Shown: positions 1 through 6,956 of the stretch, piece by piece
Position numbering within the stretch: the first letter of the stretch is position 1
Layout of the letters: every line of letters begins with the position of its first letter
NCBI GenBank assembly: GCA_021159805.1
Contig: JAGHDT010000466.1
Location: 1 to 11,085, forward strand
DNA from: Anaerolineae bacterium
GTDB taxonomy: Bacteria; Chloroflexota; Anaerolineae; B4-G1; SLSP01
DNA length: 11,085 nt
Reading direction: 5' to 3'
Notes under the pieces: generated by a model
What the model was told of the DNA's origin: nothing
Database searches by the model: none
The model's input: only the letters and a program-made list of their open reading frames with translations
Made by a program: the position numbers and the translations under genes

Positions 1-814
1 CATTCACGACCTGGGCCCACGCACTCTGCAGATCGGCGCTGGCGTTAGCCGGTGTGCTCTCGACCATTGCCAGATCATAGTTGGCCTGGGCGATCTCCAG
101 GTTTTGTTGAGCCCTCACCAGGGAGTTGGCGGCACTCTCGCGAATATCCTCGATGTTCCTCTCCCAGTCCCGCTCAGGGTTCATCGCCTCGGCATACGTC
201 TGCTGTGCATCCGCCAGAGACGCAATGGCCTGATCCAGGTTGATACGGACGGAGGTATTTGACGCATCCGTGAGATTGGCCTTGGCCGAGACATTCTGAT
301 ATGACACTTGGGCGCTCAACAGGTTGGCCTCGGCCACACCGGTTTCACTTTCGTCCGGCTCCCAATTCACCAATTCATCTAACTCGCGCTGCGCCACTGC
401 TAGATCGGCATCTGCTTTGGCCAATGTCAATTCGGCCTCGGCAACAGCCAATGCCAGATCTTGCTCCGCTGCCATGACCTGAATCTCGGCTGATGCTACA
501 GCCTGCCGCGCGGTGGCATCATCAATCCACGCCAGTACGTCACCGGGCTGGACCTTGTCCCCGACCGCAACCAGCACCTCCAGCACCTTGCCGTTAGCAC
601 CAAAGGTCAAATCAACTTCCGAAGAGGGCACTAACTGCCCCGACCCGGCAGCGGTCACCGAAAGATCGCCCCTGATGACAGTGGCTGTCTGCATCGTCAC
701 CTCTGCCTCGCCCTCTTTCTTCGGTGCGAGCCATGTGCGATAGGCAGCGTAGCCACCACCGCCGACCACAATTACAGCGAAAATGATGATCCAAAGCTTC
801 CTATTCCGCACCAT
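1..814 (-). CDS. HlyD/MacA-family membrane fusion protein (efflux adaptor), C-terminus off the window
   Basis: Periplasmic-adaptor subunit of an efflux or secretion pump. Reading the minus strand from ATG at 814 gives 271 codons that stay open to the window edge, so the C-terminal barrel and membrane-proximal domains are missing. Residues about 7-25 are one N-terminal membrane segment after a basic start. Residues about 44-98 form a biotinyl-lipoyl-like half-motif (GxVxxxxVxxGdxVxxGdxLaxID, V77 to D98). Residues about 100-270 are Ala/Glu/Gln-rich and strongly helical, as expected for a long coiled-coil hairpin. The start is fixed by GGAGG (821-827 region) 6 bases upstream. In this family the next gene is usually a MacB-type ABC transporter, which would lie outside the window. 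The gene is divergent from the two-component system and shares its operator, so the response regulator probably controls it. Family assignment is firm; the exported substrate is unknown. Confidence 0.9.
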   Translation of the reverse strand, partial: MVRNRKLWIIIFAVIVVGGGGYAAYRTWLAPKKEGEAEVTMQTATVIRGDLSVTAAGSGQLVPSSEVDLTFGANGKVLEVLVAVGDKVQPGDVLAWIDDATARQAVASAEIQVMAAEQDLALAVAEAELTLAKADADLAVAQRELDELVNWEPDESETGVAEANLLSAQVSYQNVSAKANLTDASNTSVRINLDQAIASLADAQQTYAEAMNPERDWERNIEDIRESAANSLVRAQQNLEIAQANYDLAMVESTPANASADLQSAWAQVVN

Positions 815-902
815 CAAACACTCCTCCAGGCCTGATGAAATGACATATAAATGGAGCCGGTAGCCAAGAGAGCCGCACTGGGGTGCGGCGATCCCAAGTA
901 AC

Positions 903-908
903 ATCTTA
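903..908 (-). promoter_or_regulatory. Candidate -10 box of the efflux adaptor gene
   Basis: On the minus strand 908-903 reads TAAGAT, 4 of 6 bases matching TATAAT at the most conserved positions. It lies 10 bp beyond the outermost CTGAGA box of the operator, almost the mirror image of the response-regulator promoter. No -35 hexamer is visible; the regulator boxes occupy that place. The leader to the ATG would be about 80-85 bases. An alternative AT-rich patch lies at 845-850. Confidence 0.45.
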
Positions 909-918
909 CAGATAACGA

Positions 919-1018
919 CTGAGAGCAACCCAAGAATAGGCTGAGAGAATCCTGAGAATCCGATAGGATATGTCGACATTCTCAGGATTCTCTCAGCTCT
1001 CTCCCAGCCTCATCTCAG
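919..1018. promoter_or_regulatory. Symmetric eight-site response-regulator operator
   Basis: Four CTGAGA-type hexamers on the plus strand start at 919, 930 (CCAAGA, degenerate), 941 and 952. Four on the minus strand occupy 1018-1013, 1007-1002 (CTGGGA), 996-991 and 985-980. Each step is exactly 11 bp and the two groups are mirror images about 968.5. The inner halves form a perfect 19-bp inverted repeat (941-959 with 978-996) around an 18-bp spacer. Tandem hexamers at 11-bp pitch are the known binding pattern of OmpR/PhoB-type dimers, and such a regulator is encoded immediately to the right. Two dimers per side could be bound, each group abutting a -10 box, which suggests activation of both divergent operons. 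Binding by this particular regulator is inferred. Confidence 0.82.
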
Positions 1019-1027
1019 GGAGCACGC

Positions 1028-1033
1028 TATAAT
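1028..1033 (+). promoter_or_regulatory. Consensus -10 box of the two-component operon
   Basis: TATAAT is a perfect match. No recognisable -35 lies 16-18 bp upstream; the outermost operator hexamer (1013-1018) ends 9 bp before it. This is the arrangement of promoters activated by PhoB-type regulators. Transcription would start near 1040, leaving a leader of about 67 bases. Confidence 0.75.
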
Positions 1034-1063
1034 AAGGTCACGGGCCCTGCATGTGTGGTCGGC

Positions 1064-1080
1064 GAGCCGGAGATCGGCTC
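1064..1080 (+). other. Small leader hairpin before the response-regulator start
   Basis: GAGCCG (1064-1069) pairs perfectly with CGGCTC (1075-1080) around a five-base loop, ending 10 bases before the ribosome binding site GGAGAGG (1091-1097). It would lie in the transcribed leader. It may protect the mRNA end or tune translation; no uridine run follows, so it is not a terminator. Confidence 0.4.
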
Positions 1081-1106
1081 AACACCATAGGGAGAGGTAA
1101 CAGTCT

Positions 1107-1787
1107 ATGGCTAGAGTATTGGTGGTCGACGATGATCAGAGACTGCTCAAGATGCTGCGTCGTACACTTACCTACGAAGGCTTTGAGGTAACGACGGCAG
1201 AGGATGGGCAGGAAGCGCTCAACAGCATCTATCAGATGCCGCCTGACGTTATCGTCCTTGATTGGATGATGCCCAAACTGAACGGGATCGGCGTCCTGGA
1301 GGCCCTACAGGACCAGGATGATCATACACCGGTGCTCATGCTCACCGCACGCGACGCCGTGCACTACCGCGTCGAGGGACTGGAACGTGGCGCCGACGAC
1401 TACTTGATCAAGCCCTTTGAATCGATCGAGCTGATCGCCCGGGTCCGGGCCCTGCTGCGTCGCGCCGGCGTGGACGATCAAGCACCGCCGCTCACCTTCG
1501 CAGATCTGTGTCTGGATCCGGTGACCCGTGAGGTGCGCCGCGGCACACGCGTCTTCGACCTTACGCCGACAGAGTTCGACCTGCTGTCTCTGTTCTTGCA
1601 GCACCCCAACCAGGTTCTTGAGCGGGGCCAGATTCTCTCCCACGTCTGGGGCTACAACTTCGTCGGTGATGACAATATCATTGAAGTCTACGTCGGCTAC
1701 CTAAGGAAAAAAACGGAGGCTGACGGGGAGTCACGCCTCATCCAAACCGTGAGGGGTGTCGGCTATGTCCTGCGGGAGGCCTGCTAG
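1107..1787 (+). CDS. OmpR-family two-component response regulator
   Basis: DNA-binding response regulator of 226 residues, the usual length for the OmpR/PhoB class. The receiver domain (about 1-120) has the acidic pocket D8-D9-D10, phosphoacceptor D52 in the strand ending VLDWMMP, switch residue T80 and conserved K102 in the KPF motif. The C-terminal winged helix (about 128-223) ends in the typical RLIQTVRGVGYVLR segment. The start ATG is 9 bases after GGAGAGG. The stop codon shares one base with the GTG of the kinase gene (TAGTG), so the two are translationally coupled. Sequence flavour is closest to MprA/MtrA-like regulators that pair with HAMP kinases. The operator at 919-1018 implies autoregulation and control of the divergent efflux gene. 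The stimulus is unknown. Confidence 0.96.
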   Translation: MARVLVVDDDQRLLKMLRRTLTYEGFEVTTAEDGQEALNSIYQMPPDVIVLDWMMPKLNGIGVLEALQDQDDHTPVLMLTARDAVHYRVEGLERGADDYLIKPFESIELIARVRALLRRAGVDDQAPPLTFADLCLDPVTREVRRGTRVFDLTPTEFDLLSLFLQHPNQVLERGQILSHVWGYNFVGDDNIIEVYVGYLRKKTEADGESRLIQTVRGVGYVLREAC

Positions 1788-3262
1788 TGTCGATCCGGTT
1801 GCGCATGACGCTATTCTATACGGCGATCCTGGTACTGACGCTGACCGCGTTCAGCAGCATCCTCTATGTAGCCCAGGATCGGTACACGCTGGACATCGTG
1901 AAGCAAGATCTGGCGGAGACCGCGGCCAAGATGGTCATCGCCTGGACGCGGTTCCATAGAACCTACCCTCGCCCCCTGCCTTGGATGTTGCCGCCAGGCG
2001 GCGGCCCGCGGTCGAGCGGCGATAGCGCGAATGCAGGCAGCTACGGCGACGAAGCCTGGCAGGCTATGCAGGTCATGGTGAGGGGCGCAGCAGCGACGGA
2101 TGTCGTTACCATCCTGGACCCCACAGGCGAACCTGTGCCGCGCGCAAATGGCAGAACGGTTGAAGCCATCCCTATCAGCGCAGAAGGCATACGCTCACTA
2201 CAAGCCGGGGAGGGCTGGATCGAGATTGCCCAGGGGGAGGATTCGCGCTGGCTCACCCTGAGCCGCCCTGTGCGCTTCGACAATGCCAACATCGGCATTC
2301 TGCAGGTTGCACGCCCATTGGTCGACCGAGATCGCTCCATGCACTCCCTCGGCGCCACGCTGATCGCCGGTACCGCGATAGCGACTGTCATCGCCTTTGG
2401 CGCGGGCTGGTTCCTCTCCGGCACCACGCTGCGTCCCATCCAGAAGATCACCGAAACCGCCGAACAGATCGGCGAGGCCCGCGATCTGACCGCCCGCGTG
2501 GAACACAGCGGCCCCAACGATGAGCTTGGCCAGCTGGCCAAGACCTTCAACAGCATGCTTGGCCGCCTGGAAGAGGCCTACCAACAGATCGAACACGCGC
2601 TCCAGGTCCAGCGTGACTTCGTGGCCGACGTCTCCCACGAGCTACGCACACCGCTGACGACGATCCGCGGCAACCTCACCCTCCTGCAGCGCAATCCGCC
2701 CCTGCCCGAGGAAGAGCAGACGGATATCGTCGAAGATTTGGCGCAAGAGAGCGAGCGGCTGACCCGTATGGTGACCGATCTGCTGACGTTGGCCCGGGCC
2801 GATGCCGGGCGGAAGTTCGCCGTACTGCCCCTGGTCATCACCGGCATCATTGACGACGTCTGCCGTCAGGCGCATATCCTGGCGCCGGAGCGCACCATCG
2901 AGTGTGAGTGTCCGGAGGATCTTGCGGCAGTGACCAATGCCGACGCGCTCAAACAGACGCTCTTGATCCTGATCGACAATGCGATTAAGCACGGGGAGGG
3001 GCCGATTCGCCTCTCAGTGGACCAACACAATCACCAAGTTGCCATCCACGTGCAGGATAGCGGCCCCGGCATGCCGGAAGAACTGCGGGAGCGCATCTTC
3101 GACCGCTACTACCGCGGAGACGCCTCGCGCTCGACGCCGGGATTCGGGCTGGGGCTCTCTATCGCTCGCACCTTGGTCGAGGCGCAGAACGGCACCCTCA
3201 ACATCGAGAGTGAGGTCGGCAAGGGCAGCACCTTCACAGTGCTGCTGCCCGCGGCTGAGTAG
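1787..3262 (+). CDS. HAMP-domain sensor histidine kinase
   Basis: Membrane sensor kinase of 491 residues, cognate to the preceding regulator. TM1 is about residues 8-28. An extracytoplasmic sensor region of about 155 residues follows, with a Pro/Gly-rich stretch near its start. TM2 is about 188-210, then HAMP (211-264). The dimerisation/phosphoacceptor helix carries H284 in VSHELRTPL. The ATPase domain has the N box with N398, G1 box DSGPG from D424, F box IFDRYYRG and G2 box GFGLGL at 452-457, so every catalytic element is present. Translation starts at GTG in the TAGTG overlap, with GGGAGG (1774-1779) 7 bases upstream. The sensor region has no fold I recognise, so the signal (for example envelope stress or an exported compound) is not assigned. 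Confidence 0.95.
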   Translation: MSIRLRMTLFYTAILVLTLTAFSSILYVAQDRYTLDIVKQDLAETAAKMVIAWTRFHRTYPRPLPWMLPPGGGPRSSGDSANAGSYGDEAWQAMQVMVRGAAATDVVTILDPTGEPVPRANGRTVEAIPISAEGIRSLQAGEGWIEIAQGEDSRWLTLSRPVRFDNANIGILQVARPLVDRDRSMHSLGATLIAGTAIATVIAFGAGWFLSGTTLRPIQKITETAEQIGEARDLTARVEHSGPNDELGQLAKTFNSMLGRLEEAYQQIEHALQVQRDFVADVSHELRTPLTTIRGNLTLLQRNPPLPEEEQTDIVEDLAQESERLTRMVTDLLTLARADAGRKFAVLPLVITGIIDDVCRQAHILAPERTIECECPEDLAAVTNADALKQTLLILIDNAIKHGEGPIRLSVDQHNHQVAIHVQDSGPGMPEELRERIFDRYYRGDASRSTPGFGLGLSIARTLVEAQNGTLNIESEVGKGSTFTVLLPAAE

Positions 3263-3492
3263 CGGCAAAGCAACCGCGAATCACGCCAATCTTCGCGAGT
3301 CAGGGTGCTGAATCGCTGAACTGCTGAGGCAGATGATCCCGCTGAAGCTCTGCGTGGCTCCCTCACAGAGCGCCAGGAACTCACACCACCCTCTATCTGT
3401 CATCCTGAACGGGTCGGCCAGCCCCCCACACTATGCATCCACGACAGTGAAGGATCAAGTCTGCGGGGGCGTCGGACGCCCGGCGGACGGGG
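3263..3492. other. Non-coding gap between convergent genes, with weak hairpins and short repeats
   Basis: This gap lies between the convergent kinase and DinB genes. It holds a 6-bp stem CGCGAA/TTCGCG (3275-3280 with 3292-3297), three tandem 8-mers of the type GCTGAANN (3307-3330), and GGGCGT/ACGCCC with a 3-base loop (3467-3472 with 3476-3481). The last could act as a terminator for the DinB gene in the minus direction, but no uridine run follows on either strand. The short open frame inside the gap (3333-3530) has no protein-like features and runs into the DinB gene. Confidence 0.4.
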
Positions 3493-4005
3493 CTATAGCC
3501 TCCCGGCGTACCTCACATCATAGGGCTTGACCTGCTCGACCGTCCAATCCCGGCGCAGCCGGATCAGCTGCTCGGTGTGCCACTGACCGTGGACGACCCA
3601 GGAGGCGGCCATGTCGCCGGCCCGCATGAAGAAGCCCCACGGGGATTGGACGCCGCCGTCCCAATCGGGCGACTGCAAACTCGCCAGCCACTCCAGGGAG
3701 GCACGCCGCTCCGCGAGGAAGTTTTCCAGCGATGCCGCCGGCTCACGCGCGTTGTATTGCCGCTCGGTCACCCATTCCATCGGGTGAATCGGCGGCCACG
3801 GCTCATCCGACGCACGGAGCAGGATATCCAACCGCACGCGGAAATCCTCCCGCTCCTCATCGTAGAGGTGGTTCACCACCTCCAGAACCGACCACCGCTC
3901 CGGGTCCGGCTTCCACACAGCCTGCTCCGGTGAGACATCCTCCACCAGAGTACGGGCCAGCTCAGCCTGCCGCGTCAACATCTGCGCAAGATTTGCACTG
4001 TCCAT
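3493..4005 (-). CDS. DinB-family four-helix metal-binding protein
   Basis: A protein of 170 residues in the DinB/YfiT-like superfamily: four-helix-bundle proteins with a three-histidine metal site, some of which are thiol-dependent transferases or hydrolases. The histidines expected for the site are H46 (in the NHLYDEE helix), H139 and H143 (in HGQWH). The length fits the family. I place the start at ATG 4005 because AGGAG lies 7-8 bases upstream; a GTG seven codons earlier (4026) has no such site. The N-terminal segment with a conserved Trp and Pro-rich start (KPDPERWS) is typical of this family. It is divergent from the sulfatase gene. Substrate unknown; nothing in the sequence ties it to the catabolic genes. 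Confidence 0.85.
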   Translation of the reverse strand: MDSANLAQMLTRQAELARTLVEDVSPEQAVWKPDPERWSVLEVVNHLYDEEREDFRVRLDILLRASDEPWPPIHPMEWVTERQYNAREPAASLENFLAERRASLEWLASLQSPDWDGGVQSPWGFFMRAGDMAASWVVHGQWHTEQLIRLRRDWTVEQVKPYDVRYAGRL

Positions 4006-4039
4006 CGTCTCGCTCCTGATTGCCACTTATTCTCTCTGC

Positions 4040-4065
4040 TCCGGCCGGTGTCTCACCGCGCCGGA
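4040..4065. promoter_or_regulatory. Inverted repeat in the DinB/sulfatase divergent gap
   Basis: Bases 4040-4050 pair with 4054-4065 over 11 base pairs, broken by a single bulged C at 4059, around a 3-base TCT loop. It sits between two divergent genes, 35 bases from the DinB start and 86 from the sulfatase start. It could be a DNA operator for a shared regulator or a leader hairpin of the DinB transcript. No uridine run follows, so a terminator role is unlikely. Confidence 0.45.
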
Positions 4066-4150
4066 ACTTGCACCAAACTGGCTGCTTTGCCATCATTGTA
4101 CCTTGCGCTTGGCACAAATCGAATACGATAAAGACATGGAGGTAACCGCA

Positions 4151-5701
4151 ATGACAGAACCGAATCAGCAAACCGACTCGCAGCGCCCCAACATCATCCT
4201 CATCATGACCGACCAGCAGCGCTATGACACTGTTGCAGCCTGGGGTCACGACCATATGATCACGCCCAACCTGGATCGCCTGTCCGCAGCAGGGACCTCG
4301 TTCGGCGAGGCCTACTGTCCCGGCGCGACGTGCATCGCCAGCCGCGCGGCGATGTTCACGGCGATGTGGCCCCACACGACCGGCGTCTACACCTTCGACC
4401 GGTGGGCCGAGCATCGCAACTGGGTCCAAGACCTGGCCGACGCCGGGTATTGGTGCGCCAACATCGGCAAGATGCACTTCAGCCCGCGCGACGTGGCGGG
4501 CGGCTTCCACGAGCGCGTGATCGTGGAGAACCCCACCAGCATGAACCTGCTGCGCGGCGGCGCCGACGATGATTGGGGCCGTTGGCTGGGCATGCACGGC
4601 GTGGATCGCCCCCTCAACCGCAATCATACGGACCCCGACTGGATCGCCAAGCACCAGGGCATCCCGTGGCAACACGAGGAGGAGCTACACGGTGACGTCT
4701 TCATCGGCAACGCCGCGCTGACCTGGATCACGCGCCACGATGGCGGACACTACAAGACCGAGCGCGAAGGCGGACGTCCCGTCTTCCTTCAGGTCGGTTT
4801 CACCGGCCCGCACGAGCCCTGGGATCCCCTCCCGCGCCATCTGGCGCTCTACGAAGACCGCGAGCTGCCCCGAGCCGTCTGGCGTGAGCAAGAGTTGGAT
4901 GAAAAGCCGCCCCAGCAGGCGCGGATGAAGGCGTTCCACGCTGCGGCGACCCACGAGTCGCAGATTGATCTGGACGGCGCCACTGCCAAGGAGATCGCCG
5001 AGATGCGGCGGCACTACTACGCCAAGATCACCACGGTGGACGAACAGATCGGGCGAGTGCTGGACGCGCTGGAGGCCTACGGGTACCTGGAGAACAGCCT
5101 CGTGATCTTCTGCTCCGACCACGGCGAGATGCTGGGTGATCACAACATGGCCTACAAATGGCTGATGTACGATAGCATCACCCATATCCCACTGATCATC
5201 TGGGACAATAGGACAGATAGGCCGACAGACAGACTGGCCACCATCAGCGACCTGACCTCGCTGATGGATATCGGCCCGACGGTCTTGGACGCCGCCGGCA
5301 TCGACATCCCGACCTACTTCGAGGGGCGATCGCTGCTGCCCGTGCTGGCCGGCGAAGAGGTTGAGCCACACCCCTACGTCTTCTGTGAGGACAACTACCA
5401 GATTATGATGCGCAGCACGACGCACAAGCTGGTCTACTACATCGGGCAGGAGGCGGGCGAGCTCTACACCCTGGAAGACGATCCGCACGAGCTCTTCAAC
5501 CACTGGGATGATCCAGCTTACGCGGAGATTAAGAACAAGCTACAGATCGATCTGCTGGCCTGGCTGGCCGGCAGCACCTACTGGAACGCCGGCTACAAAC
5601 GCACACGCGCGCGCCACACGCTGATGCGCTGGCCGATGCCCGACAACGTGGATCTCCACGGTCGGGCGTCGGTGGAAAACCAGTTCGTCAAGAAATGGTG
5701 A
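4151..5701 (+). CDS. Sulfatase (alkaline phosphatase superfamily), cytosolic
   Basis: Sulfate-ester hydrolase of 516 residues, AslA/arylsulfatase type. The metal-site start PNIILIMTDQQ gives D21-Q22. The maturation motif is C61-I-A-S-R65, where C61 would be converted to formylglycine. K107 and H109 (GKMHF) and the second metal patch D323-H324 (SDHGEMLGDH) followed by K336 complete the active site. The start at ATG 4151 is supported by GGAGG 8 bases upstream; longer starts at 4103 and 4136 lack one. There is no signal peptide or lipobox, so it should act in the cytoplasm on an imported sulfated sugar. Odd: the motif has Ala in place of the usual Pro and reads FTA where the family normally reads LTG. 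A phosphonate/phosphate monoester hydrolase relative is possible, since these share the fold. The gene stands alone and ends at a strong hairpin. Confidence 0.92.
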   Translation: MTEPNQQTDSQRPNIILIMTDQQRYDTVAAWGHDHMITPNLDRLSAAGTSFGEAYCPGATCIASRAAMFTAMWPHTTGVYTFDRWAEHRNWVQDLADAGYWCANIGKMHFSPRDVAGGFHERVIVENPTSMNLLRGGADDDWGRWLGMHGVDRPLNRNHTDPDWIAKHQGIPWQHEEELHGDVFIGNAALTWITRHDGGHYKTEREGGRPVFLQVGFTGPHEPWDPLPRHLALYEDRELPRAVWREQELDEKPPQQARMKAFHAAATHESQIDLDGATAKEIAEMRRHYYAKITTVDEQIGRVLDALEAYGYLENSLVIFCSDHGEMLGDHNMAYKWLMYDSITHIPLIIWDNRTDRPTDRLATISDLTSLMDIGPTVLDAAGIDIPTYFEGRSLLPVLAGEEVEPHPYVFCEDNYQIMMRSTTHKLVYYIGQEAGELYTLEDDPHELFNHWDDPAYAEIKNKLQIDLLAWLAGSTYWNAGYKRTRARHTLMRWPMPDNVDLHGRASVENQFVKKW

Positions 5702-5715
5702 ATCCCGCAGGTACA

Positions 5716-5747
5716 GAAGGCACGTCTCGTTTCCGAGACGTGCCTTC
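5716..5747. terminator. Perfect 14-bp hairpin between convergent genes
   Basis: GAAGGCACGTCTCG (5716-5729) pairs perfectly with its complement at 5734-5747 around a TTTC loop, 14 bases after the sulfatase stop. A short T-containing tail (CAACTTT) follows on the plus strand. On the minus strand no uridine run follows, so it is best as a terminator for the sulfatase gene, while its stability could also help stop the convergent transcript. Just beyond, the 8-mer TGAATCGT occurs twice (5759-5782 region). Confidence 0.8.
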
Positions 5748-5784
5748 AACTTTCACCATGAATCGTACATCGTGAATCGTGGCC

Positions 5785-6765
5785 TTACTCCCGATACACC
5801 GCCTCCCGCAGGCCCTTGATATATCCGATCGCGAACAATCGCCCGATCCGCGTGTACCCCGGATGGCCGTAGTCAGCGCCCGCCATCGTCGGGACGTGGT
5901 CGGGGCGGCAAACACCCTCGAAGCCTATGTCGCGATACGCCCGCAGACAGGCCAGCAGATCGGTCTTGCCATCGTCGTGGAAGGTCTCGACGAACTTCGC
6001 CGGCGTGCCGCGCACGTCACGGAAGTGCACAAAGAAGATCTTGCGCTGCGCGCCAAAGTGCCGTATAGCGCCGGGGAGATCGTCGGTCATCAGCGTGAAG
6101 TTGCCCTGACAGAGCCCGATACCGTTGACCGGGCTGGGCACCAGCTCCAGCAGCTTCTGATAGTTCTCGATGCTGACCAGTACACGGGCGATCCCGCGGA
6201 TCGGTGAGATGGGCGGATCATCCGGGTGGGCGGCCAGCTTGACGTTGAACTCCTCGGCCACCGGCACCACTTGCTCCAGGAAGTACTTCAGATTATCCCA
6301 CATCTGCTCCTCGGAGACCTCACCGTACGCCGTCAGGGGCGCATTCTTCATCAGCTCGTGATCGTATCCGGTGACCTGGGCGCCCCCTCGCGTGGGGATC
6401 GTGCTCGAGGTGCGCAGCACAGTGTGGCCCGCCATGAACGCGTAGCACCAGACGGGGATGCCTAACCGGCCCATGTTGCGGATCATCTCCTTGATGGCCT
6501 CAAGCTCCTCATCGCGCCCCGGCAACCCCAGCTTGATCTTCTCCATCGGCGGGCGGTTTTCGATCACGGCCAGCTCAAACCCCGCATTCTCGTACGCGGT
6601 CTTCGTACGCAGCAGCGACATATAACTCCACGGCTGCCGCTCCGGGCCGGCGTCGGGCCTCGGCTGCAGGCCGAACCCACCCACCACGTACTTCACCCCA
6701 CACTGCTTGATGGGCAACCACAGTTCGCGTTCATCCGGACGGAATACTTCGGCGATCTTGATCAT
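5785..6765 (-). CDS. uxuA: Mannonate dehydratase (UxuA-like)
   Basis: TIM-barrel dehydratase that converts D-mannonate to 2-keto-3-deoxy-D-gluconate in the hexuronate pathway, in the cytoplasm with Mn2+ or Fe2+. At 326 residues it is shorter than the E. coli enzyme (about 394) but similar to the compact forms of other phyla. Family marks include HPDDPP (H180), the C219 segment GIGLCQGNFT, VHFRDV (H247), RPDHVP (D289) and the C-terminal GRLFAIGYIKGL signature. H180, C219, H247 and D289 are the likely metal set. AGGAGG (6770-6775) lies 4 bases before the ATG, a short but usable spacing. It lies downstream of the enolase-superfamily dehydratase on the same strand, 191 bases away, and so is probably co-transcribed. 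The exact sugar acid could differ from D-mannonate. Confidence 0.85.
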   Translation of the reverse strand: MIKIAEVFRPDERELWLPIKQCGVKYVVGGFGLQPRPDAGPERQPWSYMSLLRTKTAYENAGFELAVIENRPPMEKIKLGLPGRDEELEAIKEMIRNMGRLGIPVWCYAFMAGHTVLRTSSTIPTRGGAQVTGYDHELMKNAPLTAYGEVSEEQMWDNLKYFLEQVVPVAEEFNVKLAAHPDDPPISPIRGIARVLVSIENYQKLLELVPSPVNGIGLCQGNFTLMTDDLPGAIRHFGAQRKIFFVHFRDVRGTPAKFVETFHDDGKTDLLACLRAYRDIGFEGVCRPDHVPTMAGADYGHPGYTRIGRLFAIGYIKGLREAVYRE

Positions 6766-6956
6766 CTTTCCTCCTGAAGAATACTAAGGCAGAGACGTAA
6801 CCACGAATCTTCACGAATCTCACTAATCAGGGACACGGAATGAAAGAATGCAGAATGAAAGAATCAGCGAATGGCAGAGCAAGCGAGCTGTAGTCTACTG
6901 TTCTCCCATTCTCCATTCTTTCATTCGCTGATTCTGTATTCTGTATCCACGCGACC
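6766..6956. repeat. Intergenic repeat with nested inverted arms
   Basis: This AT-richer gap separates the two dehydratase genes. AGAATCAGCGAATG (6860-6873) is a perfect 14-bp inverted match to 6922-6935. GAATGAAAGAATG (6838-6850) is a perfect 13-bp inverted match to 6914-6926. The 12-mer GAATGAAAGAAT is also directly repeated (6838-6849 and 6853-6864). The arms overlap, so alternative hairpins with about 48-63-base loops are possible. Next to it, 6799-6830 carries CCACGAATC/TCACGAATC units related to those at 3272-3300. It resembles degenerate dispersed intergenic repeats rather than a gene. In the transcript it could moderate read-through or mRNA decay between the two cistrons. Confidence 0.6.

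Noticed and set aside
612..794. Minus-strand open frame of 60 residues inside the efflux adaptor
   Set aside because: Starts at a TTG without its own ribosome site and lies in another frame of the well-supported adaptor gene; Arg/Cys-rich translation.
2041..2992. Several minus-strand open frames of 90-171 residues opposite the histidine kinase
   Set aside because: The kinase has all catalytic boxes in frame; the opposite frames are shadows from GC-rich codon use and have no motifs.
3962..4675. Minus-strand open frame of 237 residues across the DinB/sulfatase gap
   Set aside because: Overlaps the sulfatase start and the gap hairpin, has no ribosome site, and its composition (Val/Ala/His-rich) fits an antisense shadow.
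4685..5503. Long minus-strand frame of 272 residues opposite the sulfatase
   Set aside because: Antisense shadow of a gene with full sulfatase motifs; no recognisable domain.
6781..6935. CRISPR-like array or riboswitch in the repeat gap
   Set aside because: Repeats are few, overlapping and inverted without regular spacers; no conserved riboswitch core recognised.
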